From assembly GCF_000236685.1 (NCBI RefSeq), contig NC_016633.1:2418001-2482000 (forward strand): 64,000 bases of DNA, written 5' to 3'. The stretch's first letter is position 1, and every line of letters begins with the position of its first letter. The notes under the pieces were generated by a model that had not been told where the DNA came from, ran no database searches, and saw only the letters and a program-made list of their open reading frames with translations. The translations under genes were made by a program, and so were the position numbers. Source of the stretch: Sphaerochaeta pleomorpha str. Grapes (GTDB lineage Bacteria; Spirochaetota; Spirochaetia; Sphaerochaetales; Sphaerochaetaceae). This document shows, in pieces, positions 32,863-43,040 of the stretch.

Positions 32863-34223
32863 TTCGCAATGATATGAAATATGTGATTTTCACCCTGGCC
32901 CTTGTGCTTGGGGTTCCCGTAATTGCAGGGGCAACAGCATTTTCGAAACAACTCAAGAGACTTGCCTTCTCTGTTATGGTAGTCTCTTTTCTCTTTGGGT
33001 CTAAATTCAGTATCAATATTATGTCCATGGAGTTTTATCGAGGTCCGGTAAGGGGCTTTGAGGTGACTTTTGCTGATATCATTGCAATGGGGCTTGTTAT
33101 TGGTATGTTGCTCAGGACAGGGAGCAAGATTATCTGGCACCCAAGGTTCCTCTTTCCGTTACTTGCTTTCTTTGTGTTTGCCATCATAAATGTACAGAAG
33201 TCCATGTATCAGGTTTACGGCTGGTTTGTTGTCTGGCAATTGTTCAGGATGGGGTTCATGTATTGGTGTGTACTCAATTTTTTTGCAACGGAAGACTTTG
33301 ACCATGATGCAATTCTGGCTCTGATGCAGGGGTATATTGCTACAGGGTGGATTCTCGGGGCAATTTCTTTCAAACAAAAATATCTCGATGGTATATATCG
33401 GACGAATGCGTTTTTCGACCACTCCAATACCGTCCCCTCTTTTTGTCTCATCATTTTATGCGTTTTGCTCACTTGGGTTATCTTTGACAGCAATCTGTCA
33501 AAAGTTCGGTTTGTTTTGGGTTTTTTTGCATCACTGGGCCTTGTCTTTGCCATTTTCTCTACCGGTTCAAGGACAGGGATGGTTACTGCAGCAGGTTCTA
33601 TGGTATGTGCAATAGTGATTGCAATCCATAAGACCCAGCGAACGGGACGCATGCGTTTTACCATTGCTTTTTTGATTGCCTGTATGGTGCTTGGTGGCCT
33701 TATGGTCATGGATACGGTCATCGACCGGTTTCTCAATGCACCTGAGTCGAGTGGGGAAGCGCGAAATGAATTTGAGATAGCTGCAATCATGATGGCCGAT
33801 GACTTTGAAATCGGGGTTGGGTTGAACCAATACTCGCAAATATTGACTGACCTGAAAAAATATAGGGAACATTTCGAGGTAATGAAAAATGAAGAGGAAG
33901 GCGGGGTTGCCCACCATATCTATCTGCTAACCGCTGCGGAGATGGGCTATGGAGGTATGTACGCTTTTATTTCAATTGTTGTACTATTCGGCTTATCAAT
34001 GGTAATCTATGGAATCTCATGGAAAAGCCTGGAGCAACGGTTGCTATTGGCTTTGGCCGTTGGTTTCTTTGTGTTGTTTCTGATAGGTTTCTATGAGTGG
34101 GTAATTCGGCAATCTACAGTTCTCTACCAGCTGGTTGTTGCGGTGGGTTTTGGACAGGCGCTTATCTATAGTGTGAAGTTGCAGAAAAGGAAACAATCAC
34201 GCAGCCTTGGGGGAGACCAATAA
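32859..34223 (+). CDS. O-antigen ligase/polymerase family membrane protein (Wzy-like)
   Basis: About 454 residues with twelve or so helices. The ligase/polymerase domain shows TGSRTGMVTA near residue 240 in the largest-loop region and GVAHHIYLLTAAEMGYGG near 345, where the His/Glu pattern is typical of Wzy_C. It joins repeat units of a polysaccharide on the periplasmic face. The frame is open from a TTG at 32757, with ATG codons at 32778 and 32859. The last is chosen because the first helix starts directly after it and because of the leader frame at 32815. Its stop overlaps the flippase start (TAATG). Confidence 0.85.
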   Translation: MIRNDMKYVIFTLALVLGVPVIAGATAFSKQLKRLAFSVMVVSFLFGSKFSINIMSMEFYRGPVRGFEVTFADIIAMGLVIGMLLRTGSKIIWHPRFLFPLLAFFVFAIINVQKSMYQVYGWFVVWQLFRMGFMYWCVLNFFATEDFDHDAILALMQGYIATGWILGAISFKQKYLDGIYRTNAFFDHSNTVPSFCLIILCVLLTWVIFDSNLSKVRFVLGFFASLGLVFAIFSTGSRTGMVTAAGSMVCAIVIAIHKTQRTGRMRFTIAFLIACMVLGGLMVMDTVIDRFLNAPESSGEARNEFEIAAIMMADDFEIGVGLNQYSQILTDLKKYREHFEVMKNEEEGGVAHHIYLLTAAEMGYGGMYAFISIVVLFGLSMVIYGISWKSLEQRLLLALAVGFFVLFLIGFYEWVIRQSTVLYQLVVAVGFGQALIYSVKLQKRKQSRSLGGDQ

Positions 34224-35758
34224 TGGAGAAGATGTCCCGGACCAGACAAGTTACTATCAATGCAGCAACCAACTATATTAGGTTCTTTTTTTCTATGATT
34301 GTCTCCTTTTGGCTCATTCCTTTTATTATCAGGAGCCTGGGACAGGATATGTACGGTCTCTGGACGCTTTCCTTTTCCCTGATAGGCTTCTTTTCCCTGC
34401 TCGATTTTGGGTTTGGCCTGGGTGTCGTCAAATGGACAGGGGAATCGAGGGTTACCGGCGAATATGAATACCGCAACCATATGCTCAGTACGGTTTTCTT
34501 TGTCTATGTCCTTGTTGCCCTGGTGGGAATGGTGCTGCTCGGTGGGTTCTCGTTTTTCTATGCAAAGATATTCTCCATTCCCAAACCTTTGCAGAGTACT
34601 GCGGTGGCTGTCCTTCTGATACTAGGTTTGCGTTCCCTTCTGATTCAGATTCCTCTCAGTCTTTTTAAAGGTATTTTGTTCGGGGAACAACGGATTTACC
34701 AGATAAATATTATCCAGACCATTGGAACCTTGCTGTATGCCGGTTCTGCCTTTGTTGTTCTCAGTCAAGGCAAAGGTGTGGTCTATCTTGCAATCGTCAA
34801 CTGTGTTTCCTTTCTGCTGGAAAATCTCTTATACTTTCTATTTGCCTATAAAAAAGTTGCAATGCTCTCTATTTCTCCCAGGAAAATACAGAAAAAATAT
34901 TTTCGAGAGGCCGTTTCCTTCAGCTTCTATTCATTTTTGACAACCATTGCTGGCTTGGTGTTGTTCCAAACAGATGTCATTATAATCCAGATAACCTTGA
35001 ACCTTTCCCTGGTTGGCCTCTATTCTGTTGCAATCAAGATTTCCGAGTATGCCTTCCTTCTGACCAAGCAGCTGGTTAATGTCCTTACCCCGCTTATTTC
35101 CGAGCTCAAGGAAAAAAAGGAATACGATTCTATCCGTTTCCTCTTGCTTGATCTTTCGAAATACATAATGGCTACCGGGGTAATCCTTACTGCGACTATC
35201 TATGTCTTTGGCAAGGACCTTCTCCTGTTCTGGGTAGGTTCAGAATTTGCAGATGCAACCATCCCCCTGTTGCTGTTGATGACCTCGTTCATGATTTCCA
35301 TACCGGAACTCGTAGCCTCGAATGTATTGACAATGACCGGTAACCAAAAATTCACGGCAAAGGTTTCCATTCTTTCCATTATTGTGAACATTGGGTCAAG
35401 TCTTTTGCTGGTAAGGCCCCTTGGCCTTGTAGGCATTGCCTTGGGGACGGTTATCTCCAGTTTTGTAAACAATGTACTTTTGACTCTGTCGAGAGCTGCA
35501 AAAGAGTATGAATTTCCAGCCCATTGGTACCTTACCAAGGTATTTTTGCCTACCTGTCTCCCTGGAATCGTACTGGTAGGTATCGGATTTGCAATTACGT
35601 ATTTCTATCCGGTTAATTCTGTGTGGGATTTGATAATCAAAGCTATACCTGGTGGACTTGCCTATCTTATCATCTTCTGGTTTTTCTATACTGACAAGAA
35701 AATGAAAATGACGATTATCGGAAAATTCACGCACAAGCCCCCCGTAAAGGAGATGTAG
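34223..35758 (+). CDS. Polysaccharide repeat-unit flippase (Wzx, MOP superfamily)
   Basis: 511 residues with twelve to fourteen helices. The start TINAATNYIRFFFSMIVSFW and LIPFIIRSLGQDMYGLWTL is characteristic of Wzx/RfbX proteins. The N-terminal Arg/Lys clusters and the GFGLGVVKW loop also fit. It flips undecaprenyl-diphosphate-linked repeat units to the periplasm for the polymerase encoded just before. The start codon overlaps the polymerase stop by one base. Confidence 0.92.
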   Translation: MEKMSRTRQVTINAATNYIRFFFSMIVSFWLIPFIIRSLGQDMYGLWTLSFSLIGFFSLLDFGFGLGVVKWTGESRVTGEYEYRNHMLSTVFFVYVLVALVGMVLLGGFSFFYAKIFSIPKPLQSTAVAVLLILGLRSLLIQIPLSLFKGILFGEQRIYQINIIQTIGTLLYAGSAFVVLSQGKGVVYLAIVNCVSFLLENLLYFLFAYKKVAMLSISPRKIQKKYFREAVSFSFYSFLTTIAGLVLFQTDVIIIQITLNLSLVGLYSVAIKISEYAFLLTKQLVNVLTPLISELKEKKEYDSIRFLLLDLSKYIMATGVILTATIYVFGKDLLLFWVGSEFADATIPLLLLMTSFMISIPELVASNVLTMTGNQKFTAKVSILSIIVNIGSSLLLVRPLGLVGIALGTVISSFVNNVLLTLSRAAKEYEFPAHWYLTKVFLPTCLPGIVLVGIGFAITYFYPVNSVWDLIIKAIPGGLAYLIIFWFFYTDKKMKMTIIGKFTHKPPVKEM

Positions 35759-35761
35759 TGT

Positions 35762-38020
35762 ATGGCAGAGGAAATGGCTTTGAAACAAGAAGAGTTCAGG
35801 TTACCGTTGGAACTTAAAACGGTACTTAAGACGCTTCGCCAGAAATGGGTATGGATTCTCATCATCTGTATTCTCGCCCTTCCTGTGGGAGCCATCTCCG
35901 CCCTGCTTTTGGGGACCCAGAAATACGAAGCTACTACCGTGTTGTTTTATCAACCTATAGAATCCTATGTACCTGATACTTTCAAGATTTACCAGAGTGT
36001 AGGCGAGGGGACTGAGCTTTCCTACGAGCAGGGGGCAGGCTTGGTCAAGCAAGATGCTTCTGATACTTCGTTGTGGAACAAAGTCAACATGGTGAAGACG
36101 CTTCCCAATCTTGAGGAGCTACGGCGTGAGCTTTCTGTAGCAAAAACCCTTGACCAGCTAGGCTCCTCGATTAGTGTCGATGTTGCACGCGATACCAACC
36201 TGATGTTTATCTCTGCAACGTCCGAGGACCCTGAGCAGGCGAAACTTCTTGCAAATACCATCCGGGATATTTTTCTTTCCAACAACAATAGTATGATCAG
36301 CAATGAAATCCAAGACCGGCTGGTGACGTTGAAAATGCAATTTGCATCTGCCACCAACGAATTGGCAACGGCAAAGTCTGAATTCAAAAAATTCATCGAA
36401 TTGCATAATATCAGGGATATAGCCACGGAATCCCCCAAGTATGCTTCGGAATTGGTGGACCTTGAGCTTTCCCTGGAGAAAAACAAGCAACAGGTCGAAA
36501 TCTATAGGCAAAGGGTGGAAAAAATCCAGGAAGCTATCAAGACCGCCAATATGAGTGACATTGAAGAGCAAAAACGTCAGACCGAGGCAAAGTCCGTAGG
36601 TCTTACCTCTGATGAGGCAAATAACAAAATCCAGCAGATTTCCCAGAAAATCGATGAGATTAAGGCAAATAGCACCAATCCAATCGAAGAGGAACGATTA
36701 CAAACACTCTATGAGATTGCCGAGAACGATTATGTACGTGGTTTGATTACCCGCTCGGAATATGAAACAGCTAAATATAACTATGAGTCATTCATGGCAA
36801 GCCATCAGTATTCGGCAGAAATTGAAACGTTGAAAGCTGAAACCGAGAAAGTCAGGTCCATGACTATCGTAGGCGGTGGCGATAGTGTCGCCTCATCCGA
36901 ATATCTAAAACTTGTGCGGGTTATGCTGCTGGATAACCAACTCGAACTTATCAAGCTGGAAATGCAATATGAGGTTGACCAGAAACGCTATGACTTCTTG
37001 AGTAAGAACTATATCAACCTTCCGGAACTCAATCAAAATTATATTGTACTTACAGGAAGGGTAGCCTCCTTGGAAGCAGAGACCCGTGGGCTGGAAAAAG
37101 TACTCACCCAGTTCAAGATTGTAGCAGAGAAAGATCACTCTGATTTCTATGTCATCTCTAATGCCGAGGTACCTTTGTTGCCTCAGGATTCCAATCGGAA
37201 ACTTATTGCAGTAGTCGCCGCATTTATGGTGTTTTTAATTGGCTTTTCAGCTTTGCTCATTCTCGTAATTACCGACCAGCGAATCAAATCGGCAGGGGAT
37301 GCAAAGCAAAAACTGCAAAAACCGGTTATTGCCGTCTTCCCCTTTGAAAAGCACACTGAATTGCTGCTTCCCGATAAGACCAAAGAATCTGAACACATTG
37401 AACGGTATAGGATTCTTGCCAGGCCTCTTCGCTTGAAATATCCGAAGAGTGGTGCAACGTTCCTTATTACCAGTACTGCTGACGGGGAAGGGAAGAGTAC
37501 CCTTGCAATCAACCTTGCAATGGTCTTTGGCCGTCAGGATGAACATGTCCTGGTTATCGATGCCCAGATACGAAAGACCGATTATGAATCTCCCTTCAAA
37601 CCCTACAACCTGAATCTTGGCTCTGATTCTGTCGAAAAAAAGGCCGGGTTGGGGGAATATCTTTCTTTCAAGGTTGCAGATAGTGCCGACCTTATAACCC
37701 AGACAAGCCTTTCCGGGGTCGATATGATTATCCGTGAAGGGGAGGCCGTAGTACCTGATCTTTTGCAATCATCAAGAATGAGGGAACTCATGGAGGAGTT
37801 GAAACAACAGTATTCAATAATCATTATTGAGGGTCCTCCTGTAGGGGATACTGTTGATTCTGAGATTCTTGCCAATTATGCAGATGCGATACTCTATGTT
37901 ACTGCCTGTGATATGTTGAAACCGAATCAGATTACCCAGTCGCTTTCTCGTCTGGGATCTACCCGAATTCCCTTGGAGGGAATTGTCCTTACAAAAGTAA
38001 TGCCCGTATATGTAGATTGA
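35762..38020 (+). CDS. Wzz chain-length protein fused to a BY-kinase-like ATPase
   Basis: 752 residues. A Wzz domain with a helix near 30-50 and a second helix near 480-500 encloses a long coiled coil (about 175-365). A CpsD/CapB-type ATPase follows: Walker A STADGEGKSTLAI near 575 and a Walker A' that reads LVIDAQIRK rather than the usual LLIDADLR. The normal C-terminal Tyr-rich cluster is absent; the protein ends KVMPVYVD with a single Tyr. It should set polymer length with Wzy and Wzx, whose genes adjoin. Tyrosine autophosphorylation is doubtful. AAGGAG precedes the ATG. Confidence 0.9.
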   Translation: MAEEMALKQEEFRLPLELKTVLKTLRQKWVWILIICILALPVGAISALLLGTQKYEATTVLFYQPIESYVPDTFKIYQSVGEGTELSYEQGAGLVKQDASDTSLWNKVNMVKTLPNLEELRRELSVAKTLDQLGSSISVDVARDTNLMFISATSEDPEQAKLLANTIRDIFLSNNNSMISNEIQDRLVTLKMQFASATNELATAKSEFKKFIELHNIRDIATESPKYASELVDLELSLEKNKQQVEIYRQRVEKIQEAIKTANMSDIEEQKRQTEAKSVGLTSDEANNKIQQISQKIDEIKANSTNPIEEERLQTLYEIAENDYVRGLITRSEYETAKYNYESFMASHQYSAEIETLKAETEKVRSMTIVGGGDSVASSEYLKLVRVMLLDNQLELIKLEMQYEVDQKRYDFLSKNYINLPELNQNYIVLTGRVASLEAETRGLEKVLTQFKIVAEKDHSDFYVISNAEVPLLPQDSNRKLIAVVAAFMVFLIGFSALLILVITDQRIKSAGDAKQKLQKPVIAVFPFEKHTELLLPDKTKESEHIERYRILARPLRLKYPKSGATFLITSTADGEGKSTLAINLAMVFGRQDEHVLVIDAQIRKTDYESPFKPYNLNLGSDSVEKKAGLGEYLSFKVADSADLITQTSLSGVDMIIREGEAVVPDLLQSSRMRELMEELKQQYSIIIIEGPPVGDTVDSEILANYADAILYVTACDMLKPNQITQSLSRLGSTRIPLEGIVLTKVMPVYVD

Positions 38021-38038
38021 CGTTAGGGAGATAAGTGC

Positions 38039-40597
38039 ATGACAAGAGAGGAAATTGACGGTATCAGTTATCGTATTCTGCTTTCCATCGGGGATTCCCT
38101 GGATTTGCGGAAGATGCTTGGAAAAAGCCTTGCTACCTATATGGAGGAACTTTGCTGCACCAGGGGGGCGGTAATCCTGATCGACAAGAAAGAAAGTCCC
38201 ATGTCGCCTTTGTCCATCGCTTATTCGATTCCCCGGAACATTGAAAAGAATGCCTCCTTTATGCAACTCATGCAGAATCTTTTGCATTATACCATTGCAG
38301 ATGATTCGATAACCCTCTCCATTGATGGGGACACAGGAACCTACCATCTCATGAGCATCTCTAGTGTGGGTATTCTCATACTCTATACCCGTTACCTACC
38401 CTTGGACCAAAAGATCCTACAGGCCCTACGTCAGCTTAACCATAAGTTGGGAACGGCGTGTGAAGCTTGTCTGCAAAACACGAAGTTGCAAAAGAGCAGC
38501 CAACAGTTTATGGAAATGGCAAACATGCTGCCCGGTTTGATTATTGAGCTGGACCAGGATTATAAGGTAACTTTTTTTAACCAGCGAACCCAGGAGATTT
38601 TCAAACAAATTGATTCCGATGATTTCCATCCCCAGAAAATATTCGATTTTTTCCCCAAAAATGAGATTGAGCATGTACGGCAACTTCTCAAGTTTGTTGA
38701 ATCCGGGGAGCCGCTGACTTCAGCTGACATCTGGATGAAGAACAGCAGGGGACAGCTCTTTATGGTCAACCTGATCATTTCAGCTATACAGTATATGGGC
38801 AAGGTCACTGGGTTTCGCGGGATTGCCGTTGATATATCCAGCAGGGTAAAACTGGAACAGGACCTTACCTTACGAGATAAATTACTCAATTCGCTTGCAC
38901 TTTCAACACAGGAATTACTGAAATCAAAAGACTTTAAACAAGCGATTTACCATACCTTTGAATTGTTTGGGAATGCAACGAATGTCGATAGGATTTGTTG
39001 CTATATAAATTGTCCTGATCAAGAACATAACGTTAAACATGTCAACAGGTATTCTGGGTGGGTTTCTGACAGATATCTGGGCGAGAGCGATATCTCGGCC
39101 CCTTTTACAATTCTTGGCAGTGCTATAAGTAATTTTATGGATATTCTTGGGTCTAAAAAAGCAGTCACTGCAATCATAAGTGCCCTAAAGCCTGGAATTA
39201 CCAGGACTTTGTTGGAAAAAGAACAGATAAAATCAATTTTAATGCTTCCCCTTTTTGTAAAAGATACGTTTTATGGTTTCCTTTCCATCAGTGACTGTAC
39301 CAGCGAACGGGTTTGGTCGGATATAGAGAAAGACATGTATGGCCTGTTTTCCATATCCATCTCGGAGGCTTTTGAAAGACACCAGGCTGAAAATGAGCTT
39401 CAGTTACTGTATCAGGATATCATGGAGGATCTCGATACCGCACAATCAATCCAGAATTACATCCTCCCCCCGTGGTTCAGACTTCAAAAAGACCTGTTGT
39501 TTTCTTCAAATTACCAACCTTGGGCAAAAATCGGCGGAGACCTTTTCGATTGTATCCAATTACAGGAGAACCGGTATGTAATCTACATTGCCGATATCTC
39601 GGGTCATGGGGTGCAGGCAGCCTTGACAATGACTGCAGTGAAATCAATTTTCAATATGGTAATCAGAAGTGAGCAGGATTTGAATTCTCCCTCTGCCGTA
39701 GTTACCCAGTTGAATGGTATTTTGAGCAAGCGCCTTTTTAACAATAACTATATGACTATGTGTTATTGCCTTGTTGACCTCAATGCAATGACCATTACCA
39801 GCCTGAATGCCGGTCATCCTCCCCTTATGGTTCTGAACCAAAAGACTTCATCGATTACCCTTCTTGATAAAAAGGGTGATATCCCGTTGGGTTGGATTGA
39901 GGACCATGTCTACGATGAGTCTTCAGTGCAGATTCTTCCTTTCTCCTATGATGATACTGTATGCCTTATCACCGACGGGGTGTTTGAGTGTTTCAATGCG
40001 AGAAACGAACAATTGGGTCTCAGCCGGTTCAATGAAATCCTCAAAGAGGAAATCCAGGTTTCCAATTGTATAATGGTTCCCCATGATTGTTTCAGAATAA
40101 TCGATGAGGAAGGGTATACGACCCGCAATGATGATTTTACCTTTGTTTCCTTTCAGGCGTTACCCCAAAAAGAAGAGCAGAAACCTTTCTATTATGAACT
40201 TGTATCAAATTTACATGCGGTTGATGAGGCTTCTGCAGCTTGCGAGACGTATGTGTTGCATTCCGGGGGGAATGAGTTGCAGGCATTCAAGGTACGCTTG
40301 ATTGTGAGTGAGTTCTTGAGCAATATTGTTCAGCATGGTTTGGAGGGGAAGTCAAACGAGATTATTTGCCTTGAAATTTCCTATGGTCAGGAAATAATCA
40401 TTATCTTCAGGGATAATGCCATTGAATGGCCCCTTCCCCTGCAAGAGGATTCCATGGACAGCTTCTTCGACTTGCTGAATAATGATTCCAATACACATGG
40501 CAGGGGCATGCAGATTATCCATTCCTATACCAAAGAAGCGGTTAGACGACGGGCCCATTCCATCAACGAGACAAAGTTCGTCCTGAATTATGAGTAG
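38039..40597 (+). CDS. SpoIIE-type PP2C phosphatase fused to GAF, PAS and an RsbW-like kinase domain
   Basis: 852 residues. A GAF-like region spans 1-150, PAS about 155-285 (MLPGLIIELDQDYKVTFFN) and GAF about 290-440. The PP2C/SpoIIE domain spans about 460-680, with the metal-binding motifs IGGDLFD near 498, ADISGHGVQAAL near 520 and LITDGVFE near 645. The C-terminal HATPase (750-852) has an N-box EFLSNIVQHG, G1 FRDNAIEW and G2 HGRGMQII. Known RsbW-like kinases phosphorylate STAS proteins and SpoIIE-like phosphatases reverse this; both activities in one chain recall SypE. The likely partner is the STAS protein at 47219-47554. The gene follows the Wzz gene by 18 bp. Confidence 0.92.
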   Translation: MTREEIDGISYRILLSIGDSLDLRKMLGKSLATYMEELCCTRGAVILIDKKESPMSPLSIAYSIPRNIEKNASFMQLMQNLLHYTIADDSITLSIDGDTGTYHLMSISSVGILILYTRYLPLDQKILQALRQLNHKLGTACEACLQNTKLQKSSQQFMEMANMLPGLIIELDQDYKVTFFNQRTQEIFKQIDSDDFHPQKIFDFFPKNEIEHVRQLLKFVESGEPLTSADIWMKNSRGQLFMVNLIISAIQYMGKVTGFRGIAVDISSRVKLEQDLTLRDKLLNSLALSTQELLKSKDFKQAIYHTFELFGNATNVDRICCYINCPDQEHNVKHVNRYSGWVSDRYLGESDISAPFTILGSAISNFMDILGSKKAVTAIISALKPGITRTLLEKEQIKSILMLPLFVKDTFYGFLSISDCTSERVWSDIEKDMYGLFSISISEAFERHQAENELQLLYQDIMEDLDTAQSIQNYILPPWFRLQKDLLFSSNYQPWAKIGGDLFDCIQLQENRYVIYIADISGHGVQAALTMTAVKSIFNMVIRSEQDLNSPSAVVTQLNGILSKRLFNNNYMTMCYCLVDLNAMTITSLNAGHPPLMVLNQKTSSITLLDKKGDIPLGWIEDHVYDESSVQILPFSYDDTVCLITDGVFECFNARNEQLGLSRFNEILKEEIQVSNCIMVPHDCFRIIDEEGYTTRNDDFTFVSFQALPQKEEQKPFYYELVSNLHAVDEASAACETYVLHSGGNELQAFKVRLIVSEFLSNIVQHGLEGKSNEIICLEISYGQEIIIIFRDNAIEWPLPLQEDSMDSFFDLLNNDSNTHGRGMQIIHSYTKEAVRRRAHSINETKFVLNYE

Positions 40598-40607
40598 GGG
40601 CAATTCA

Positions 40608-41798
40608 TTATCTGGATGTCTCTTGTCTTGATTTTGTGAGCAGGGTCTCCAGTTCATCTACATAACGGTCGAAGGAGAATTGCGCAATCGCAGTCTCTTG
40701 GCCGGCTTTTGCAATGTTGCCAGACAAAACAGGGTCTGAAAGCAATCTTTTGATTTGTCTGGCAAGATCCTCTTCATTGCCCGGAAGAAAAGTCAGGGCA
40801 TTGTTTTCATCAACAAGGAATTCCCCTTGACCACCGTTTGCGGTGCTTATAACAGGGAGTCCGCTTGCCATTGCCTCAAGATGGGTGAGCCCGAAGGGCT
40901 CTTCCCAGATGGAGGGAAATACAAAAAGGTCATGGTCTCGGTATACACAAGCCATCTGGTCATGGGGGACAAGTCCCTTGAAATCGACAGTGAGGGAATG
41001 TCCCTGTGCTGCCTTTTTCAGTTGCTCGGTATATTCCTCTGGGCCTTTCCCTACAATCGTGAGTGAGAAGGGAGGTAGCGATTTGTCTTTCTGGAGGATG
41101 GACAAGGCTGAGATTAGCGTATGGACCCCCTTGTAGGCATGCAGTTGTCCAGCATAGAGGATTTTCACCGGGGTATGTCTCTCGGAATCCTGTTTTGAAG
41201 GGAATTGCTCGAGAGGGATTCCTTGGTAGATGATTTGGGAATTCCGGATAGAAACCCCTTTTTTGATGAGGTTGCGTTTTACCACGTTGCTGATACAGGT
41301 TGTATTTCTGAATAGGAGGCCTTTGAGGGTAATCTCGGGGTTTATGAAGGTGTCGAGAAGCCAATGGGCGAACTGTTTTGGTAAAAGACCGAAACGGTGG
41401 TCCAAAAAACTGGAAATATTCTCATCGTTGAAGGTATAGACAACCGGGATACCCGATTTTTCGCTAACCTTAGCAGTCGAAGGGGTGAGACGAAGCAAAC
41501 TCCAGATAAATATGACATCAGGTTTTACTGCTTCGATACACTGGGAGGTCACCAGTTTGTTATATCTGGCAGTCTTGATCCTGTCCTTTCGCTGATAGCC
41601 AGCTTGCTGGGCGAAGGGTTGGAAAAGATGAAGGCTTCTCTCAATGGTTCCTTCACGGCGGTTGCTCTGATGGTCGGAAGTTAAAATATGTATCTCATGG
41701 CCACGGTTCTTGAGGTATTCAACCACTTGGCCGCAAAGAATTTCATATCCGCCAAGAACATAAGGTGGATATAAATTCGTTATCACCAGTATTTTCAT
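40608..41798 (-). CDS. Glycosyltransferase family 4
   Basis: 396 residues with a GT-B fold. The start MKILVITNLYPPYVLGGYE has the usual Gly loop. The C-terminal donor-binding motif is EEPFGLTHLEAMASGLPVI near 305, including the E-x7-E pair, and ILYAGQLHAYKG lies near 215. It transfers a sugar from an activated donor, probably a nucleotide sugar, to a growing lipid-linked chain. No ribosome site is seen before the ATG; a promoter abuts it (41805-41833), so the transcript may be leaderless. It lies tail to tail with the SpoIIE gene. Confidence 0.92.
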   Translation of the reverse strand: MKILVITNLYPPYVLGGYEILCGQVVEYLKNRGHEIHILTSDHQSNRREGTIERSLHLFQPFAQQAGYQRKDRIKTARYNKLVTSQCIEAVKPDVIFIWSLLRLTPSTAKVSEKSGIPVVYTFNDENISSFLDHRFGLLPKQFAHWLLDTFINPEITLKGLLFRNTTCISNVVKRNLIKKGVSIRNSQIIYQGIPLEQFPSKQDSERHTPVKILYAGQLHAYKGVHTLISALSILQKDKSLPPFSLTIVGKGPEEYTEQLKKAAQGHSLTVDFKGLVPHDQMACVYRDHDLFVFPSIWEEPFGLTHLEAMASGLPVISTANGGQGEFLVDENNALTFLPGNEEDLARQIKRLLSDPVLSGNIAKAGQETAIAQFSFDRYVDELETLLTKSRQETSR

Positions 41799-41804
41799 GT
41801 AAAG

Positions 41805-41833
41805 AGTGTAATCTATGTTATGATAAATACCAA
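41805..41833 (-). promoter_or_regulatory. Promoter abutting the GT4 start codon
   Basis: On the minus strand a -35 TTGGTA (41828-41833) and a -10 TACACT (41805-41810) are 17 bp apart. The predicted transcription start falls on the A of the ATG at 41798, which would make the mRNA leaderless. Confidence 0.4.
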
Positions 41834-41891
41834 TAAATATTGTATAAAGGATTTCTCATAGAAACATATCCTCACAGGGAGGCGATAGAGA

Positions 41892-43040
41892 ATGGAGTGT
41901 TTAGATTCTGACGACCTTGGTATCCAACTGAAAGGTGAGTTGGCTCCTTGGCCACTGCAAGACGATTTTCGTAAGGATTGGTCACTATTGTTGTCTGAGT
42001 TGCCTTATAAAACCCCTTTTTGTCGGCTGGAGTGGATTGAAATCGGCCTTTCTGTCTATGGTGAGGGAAATCACATGGTTCCTTGCCGATTTTACGACTC
42101 AGACGGGGTCCTCCAGGCAATAGGGTTGTTCAATAAATTGAGCGAGCCCGGAAGGATACTGCCACATTCTGTAGTTCGGACTGTTGAGTACAATTCCCAG
42201 CGAATCTATCCTCTCATTGCCAAAAATGCCTCCATCATGGCAGAGGCTATGAAAACATTTCGTGATTTTTTTGACTCTACTGTAGATTATTATGATTTCT
42301 ATAAATTAGATCCAATGGGAAATGGTCTGGAAGAACTGACAAGCGAACTGGACCGTGCAGGTCTTTCCTATGATATCGAGACGTTTAATGAGCAACCCCA
42401 TTTTGATTTGACCTTATCGTGGGATGATTATTTGAAGGAACGGACTCAGGGCCATCGGAAAAAAATCCGTCGCTATACCCGGTTGATTCAGGAAAAGTAC
42501 CCCGATTACCAATTCATCCGCCTTAGGACACCAGAAGAGTTTGCAGCCTATGGGCTTGATACTGTCCTTGAAGAAATATTGGTTCTATTCCAAAAAAGCT
42601 GGCAGGCCGAATATCTATTGGAGCATGGTAATCTTGCGATGAAGCTCTGGGAGTTTTATTGCCAGGTTTCAAAGGTTTTTGCTCCACTTGGATTGCTGGA
42701 TATCTGTTTACTGAAGGCTGACAATACCCTGCTTGCCTATGAGTTGAACTTGTATGAGGAAGGTAGCCTGTATATGCTTTTCGGAACGTATAACCAAGAA
42801 TTTTCGCAGTGGTCTCCCGGAAATGCAATTCTTTCAGAAATTATTCAGGACAGTATTAAACGGGAATATTGCCGACTTGAATTTGGAGGAGAATACCTCG
42901 AATACAAGAAACTCTGGACAAAGCAATCTACCAATTCCTATCATCTCAGGTTATATGGGAAGACGCTTCGGTCAAATTTGAAATGCCTTGTTATGAAAAA
43001 AAAGAAGGTAAAAGCAAGAAATGATAACCAAGAAAGCTGA
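41892..43040 (+). CDS. CelD/BcsL-type GNAT acyltransferase-like protein
   Basis: 382 residues of the GNAT_acetyltransf_6 type. The central HRKKIRRYTRLI (near 180) and the C-terminal LAYELNLYEEGSLYMLFGTYNQ, then WSPGNAILSEIIQDSI and RLEFGGEYLEYKKLWT, are the hallmark segments of this family. Members are found in exopolysaccharide loci and are thought to add acyl groups to sugars or to act like FemAB enzymes; chemistry is unproven for most. GGGAGG lies 10 nt before the ATG. The 3' end overlaps the next, related gene by 20 bp. Confidence 0.85.
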   Translation: MECLDSDDLGIQLKGELAPWPLQDDFRKDWSLLLSELPYKTPFCRLEWIEIGLSVYGEGNHMVPCRFYDSDGVLQAIGLFNKLSEPGRILPHSVVRTVEYNSQRIYPLIAKNASIMAEAMKTFRDFFDSTVDYYDFYKLDPMGNGLEELTSELDRAGLSYDIETFNEQPHFDLTLSWDDYLKERTQGHRKKIRRYTRLIQEKYPDYQFIRLRTPEEFAAYGLDTVLEEILVLFQKSWQAEYLLEHGNLAMKLWEFYCQVSKVFAPLGLLDICLLKADNTLLAYELNLYEEGSLYMLFGTYNQEFSQWSPGNAILSEIIQDSIKREYCRLEFGGEYLEYKKLWTKQSTNSYHLRLYGKTLRSNLKCLVMKKKKVKARNDNQES

